Below, in pieces: positions 61,465-64,000 of a stretch of DNA of 64,000 bases; the stretch's first letter is position 1, and the number at the start of each line of letters is the position of its first letter. The position numbers were made by a program, and so were the translations under genes. This DNA comes from Micromonospora coerulea (lineage in GTDB: Bacteria; Actinomycetota; Actinomycetes; Mycobacteriales; Micromonosporaceae), in NCBI RefSeq assembly GCF_016598485.1, contig NZ_JAEMUW010000016.1, forward strand, positions 1 to 64,000, written 5' to 3'. The notes under the pieces were generated by a model. The model made no database searches, was not told the DNA's origin, and saw nothing but the letters and a program-made list of their open reading frames with translations.

Positions 61465-63462
61465 TTAGGGGGTGCGGACGGCGTCCAGGGCCAGCAGGGC
61501 GACGTGGAGAGACAGACAGGCCTCCACCGAGTCGAGATCGACGTCGAGGATCCGGCCGATCCGGGCCAGCCGCTCGTAGAAGGACGGCCGGGACAGGTGC
61601 GCGGCGGCGGCCGCCGCCGACTTGTTGCGGCCCTGCTCCAGGTACGCCCGCAGGGTGCCGAGCAACTGCTCCCGGGGGTGCTGGGCGTCGTACGCCAGCA
61701 GCGCGCCGAGTTCCCGCTCGACGAAGGTCTGCAGCCGGGGCTCGTCCCGCAGCAGGTGCAGCAGGCCGGCCAGCCCGACGTGCGGCAGCCGGAAGATGGC
61801 CAGGTCCCGCCGGTCCCGGCGGGCCGCCTCGGCGATCTGCCGCGCCTCGACCAGGGAGCGCCCCGCCTCCCGCAGGCTCACCACCCCGGAACCGGCGGCC
61901 ACGATCACCGCCGCGGGACTCGCGCCAGCCGATCGGTGGGCGCCGGCGCCGGTCTGGGCGGTCCGGGAGGGCGCGTCGGTCGGCCGGGCGAGGCCGACGG
62001 CGGCGGCCTGGCGCGGGGCGGGTGAGCGGGGCGGCGTGGCGTCGAGGCGTACCCGACGGAGCGCGGTCGCGAACGCGGCCAGCGCCTTCTCCTCGGCGGC
62101 CGGGTCGGGCAGCGCGAGCAGCGCGCCGACCGCCTGGTCGTCGACGGCGCTGGTCAGGGCCGTCAACTTGGCGTCGCGCAGCGCCTGGCCGACGGCCTCG
62201 GCGAGGTCGCGCAGCCGGGCCGGACCGGCCTGCGGGCCGGCGTCGCCCGACGGGCCGGCGTCGGGGTCGTCGGCCCGGTACCGGACCACCACGCCGACCA
62301 GGTGCCGGCGGTCCAGCGTCACCCCCAGGGCCTTGGCGCGCAGCGCCACCTCGTCCACCGGGCGGGAATGGTCGAGCAGTGCGGTGAGCAGGGTGCGGTG
62401 GAGCTGCCGTTCCAGCCCTTCGGCGTCGCGCCGGATCAGCCGGCCGAGCGCGAGGGTGGAGGCGGCGCGTTCGATCAGGATGGTCAGCCGGGTCGGCGGG
62501 GTCCCCGGGGACCGGACGTCCGCGGCGAGCGGGCCGGCCTGGTCCGGGCCCGCATCCCCACCGCGGCCATCGGCTCGCCGCGCGCCGACTTCCGGACCGG
62601 CCGCCGGTCGGTCCGCCCCAGCCCGATCCGCATCGGCCACCGGCTGGCCCGCGCCGGCCTGAGCCCGACCGCCGGCCGGCGGCGGCGGGACGGGGCCGCG
62701 CGTGGACAGCTCGCCGCCGCCCGGCCAGCGCAGCAGCAGCCGGCCCCAGTCCTGACCCCGGGCGCCGACGGTGGTCACCAACCAACCGCTGTCCGCGTCG
62801 TACGCGGTCCGGCCGGCCGGCCGGATCCCCCGCGAATGCTGCTCCCAGCCGTCCAGCAGCAGCTCCGCGCTCTCCCCCGCCGGGTCGTACGCGAGCACCT
62901 GCCGGGACAGGTTCTCCAGCACCACCGGGCAGCCGGCCAGCTCGGCGGCCTGCCGGACCACCTCCGCCGGGTCGGCGCCCTCCACGGACAGCTCGGTGAA
63001 CCGTTGGTGGATCTCCTCGGCGGCACGCAGCTCGGTGAGCTGCGCATCCACGATCAGCGCGTGCACCGCCTCGGTGATCCGCACGAACGGGGTGGCCCGC
63101 CGCAGCTCGACCAGGGGCAGCCCGCGCCGCTCCGCGGCAGCCACCATCACCCGCGGTACCGCGGTGAGGTAGCGGCGACCCAGCTCGACAACGAGCCCGG
63201 AGACGCCGACGTCGGCCAGGTCGCCGATGAACGCGCGCAGCCCGGCGTCGTCGGCGGGCAGTCCGATGCCGGTGGTGAGCACCAGCTCACCGCCGCCGAG
63301 AAGGGTCGCGATGTCCGGCACCTCGGTGACGTGCACCCAGCGGACCGGCCGGTCCAGGCCCGCGTCCCCGGCGACCAGACGCGGGGCGCCGTGGCGGACC
63401 GGGTCGAGCGCGAGAACCTCACGGACGGTAGGGAACACGGGCGACACGCTACCCTGCGTCAC
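61465..63462 (-). CDS. PucR-family transcriptional regulator
   Basis: The 665-aa regulator has an N-terminal PucR sensory domain (FPTVREVLALDPVRHGAPRLVAGDAGLDRPVRWVHVTEVPDIATLLGGGELVLTTG). A long Pro/Gly/Ala/Asp-rich insert (about 250-325) separates it from a GGDEF-like region and the C-terminal helix-turn-helix (LRAYLEQGRNKSAAAAAAHLSRPSFYERLARIGRILDVDL). PucR proteins control purine, pyrimidine or amino-acid catabolism. The aminotransferase-dehydrogenase pair 8 kb away is a plausible target, since such genes often lie next to PucR regulators. Start GTG 63462. Confidence 0.85.
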   Translation of the reverse strand: MTQGSVSPVFPTVREVLALDPVRHGAPRLVAGDAGLDRPVRWVHVTEVPDIATLLGGGELVLTTGIGLPADDAGLRAFIGDLADVGVSGLVVELGRRYLTAVPRVMVAAAERRGLPLVELRRATPFVRITEAVHALIVDAQLTELRAAEEIHQRFTELSVEGADPAEVVRQAAELAGCPVVLENLSRQVLAYDPAGESAELLLDGWEQHSRGIRPAGRTAYDADSGWLVTTVGARGQDWGRLLLRWPGGGELSTRGPVPPPPAGGRAQAGAGQPVADADRAGADRPAAGPEVGARRADGRGGDAGPDQAGPLAADVRSPGTPPTRLTILIERAASTLALGRLIRRDAEGLERQLHRTLLTALLDHSRPVDEVALRAKALGVTLDRRHLVGVVVRYRADDPDAGPSGDAGPQAGPARLRDLAEAVGQALRDAKLTALTSAVDDQAVGALLALPDPAAEEKALAAFATALRRVRLDATPPRSPAPRQAAAVGLARPTDAPSRTAQTGAGAHRSAGASPAAVIVAAGSGVVSLREAGRSLVEARQIAEAARRDRRDLAIFRLPHVGLAGLLHLLRDEPRLQTFVERELGALLAYDAQHPREQLLGTLRAYLEQGRNKSAAAAAAHLSRPSFYERLARIGRILDVDLDSVEACLSLHVALLALDAVRTP

Positions 63463-63514
63463 CGCCGATCTCGACAGCCGACCGGCCGCCGCGCCGCCGC
63501 CTGTCGCGGGGCCG

Positions 63515-64000
63515 TTAGAGCGGATCGTCCCGACCCAGCTCCCAGCAGGCCACCGCGGTGGCGGCGGCGACGTTGAGGGAGTCGACGCCGCGCCGCATCG
63601 GGATCACCACGCGGACGTCGCTGGCCGCCATCGCAGCTGGGGTCAGCCCGGCCCCCTCCGCGCCCATCAGCAGCGCCGCCCGGGCCCGCTGGGCCACGTC
63701 CAGCCGCTGGATCGGCACGGCGTCCGGCGCGGGCGTCATCGCGAGCACCGTGAAACCGGCCGCCCGGACCTGCGCCAGCGCGTCCGGCCAGGGGTACAGC
63801 TTCGCGTACGGGATGGCGAAGACCTCGCCCATGCTGACCCGGACGCTGCGCCGGTAGAGCGGATCGGCGCAGGTCGGGGAAAGCAGCACCGCGTCCACGC
63901 CCAGGGCGGCCACGGCCCGGAAGATCGCGCCGAGGTTGGTGTGGTTGTTGACGTCCTCCAGGACGACCACCCGGCGGGCGGCGTCGAGCACCTCGGCGGC
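63515..64000 (-). CDS. TrmH/SpoU-family RNA 2'-O-methyltransferase (partial)
   Basis: The gene runs off the right edge, so the N-terminus is missing; 162 codons are visible. The three SPOUT motifs are present: NHTNLGAIFRAVAALGVDAVLLSP, ALLMGAEGAGLTPAAMAASD and VVIPMRRGVDSLNVAAATAVACWEL. These bind S-adenosylmethionine in the trefoil knot, and the Arg and Asn residues are the catalytic ones. The target, a tRNA or rRNA ribose, cannot be told. It is 52 nt upstream of the PucR gene on the same strand. Confidence 0.9.
   Translation of the reverse strand, partial: AAEVLDAARRVVVLEDVNNHTNLGAIFRAVAALGVDAVLLSPTCADPLYRRSVRVSMGEVFAIPYAKLYPWPDALAQVRAAGFTVLAMTPAPDAVPIQRLDVAQRARAALLMGAEGAGLTPAAMAASDVRVVIPMRRGVDSLNVAAATAVACWELGRDDPL

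Overview
The window is about 72% G+C actinobacterial DNA. The gene set (LpqY-SugABC transporter, two NgcEFG-type amino-sugar transporters, the MurD2/MurL route to D-glutamate in peptidoglycan, many GTG starts) and a short hairpin repeat suggest a Micromonosporaceae chromosome, most likely Micromonospora or a close relative. That assignment is inferred from gene content, not from a marker-gene comparison.

Region 1 (about 1-9,500) is accessory DNA. Small unrelated genes (hypothetical, DUF4240, barstar-like, zinc-ribbon protein, YunG-like, Nudix hydrolase, possible immunity protein) are separated by copies of a roughly 25-nt repeat, all in the same orientation. The layout resembles a cassette array. 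The last repeat is followed directly by a frameshifted IS110-family element with a candidate bridge-RNA region. Next come an IS30 relic, DUF4262 and SIMPL genes, and a short piece resembling the 3' end of tmRNA.

Region 2 (9,519-16,500) holds a complete trehalose-importer operon (lpqY-sugA-sugB-sugC, minus strand), an Rv2466c/DsbA-like protein, a VOC gene with two apparent single-base deletions, and two small genes. Region 3 (16,517-21,472) has two lipoproteins, a DUF4184 membrane protein, a HAD hydrolase and a secreted propeller-like protein. Region 4 (21,476-27,641) is an alpha-glucan module: an MGH1-like glycosidase, a divergent glycogen debranching-type enzyme and a GT4 glycosyltransferase.

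Region 5 (27,721-35,614) contains two tandem membrane Ser/Thr kinases with related extracellular domains, a membrane DUF457-type protein, an amidohydrolase, a MobA-like nucleotidyltransferase and a small Pol I-type polymerase. Region 6 (35,709-41,975) is an amino-sugar operon, murR-SIS-ngcE-ngcF-ngcG, with a divergent BadF/BadG-type kinase. Region 7 (41,976-43,766) has tandem repeats and an ArsR-SRPBCC-VOC trio.

Region 8 (43,858-49,060) is a second ngcEFG operon. A stand-alone TnpB element is inserted exactly between ngcF and ngcG, flanked by a 6-bp direct repeat. Region 9 (49,258-57,455) has an acyltransferase, an aminotransferase/semialdehyde dehydrogenase pair, an unknown gene and the divergent murD2/murL pair. 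Region 10 (57,503-64,000) holds a TetR regulator, a membrane protein, a rifampin-phosphotransferase-like PEP-utilising enzyme with a strong palindrome upstream, a PucR regulator and the 3' part of a TrmH-family RNA methyltransferase gene.

No CRISPR array, rRNA, complete tRNA, integrase or phage structural gene was seen.
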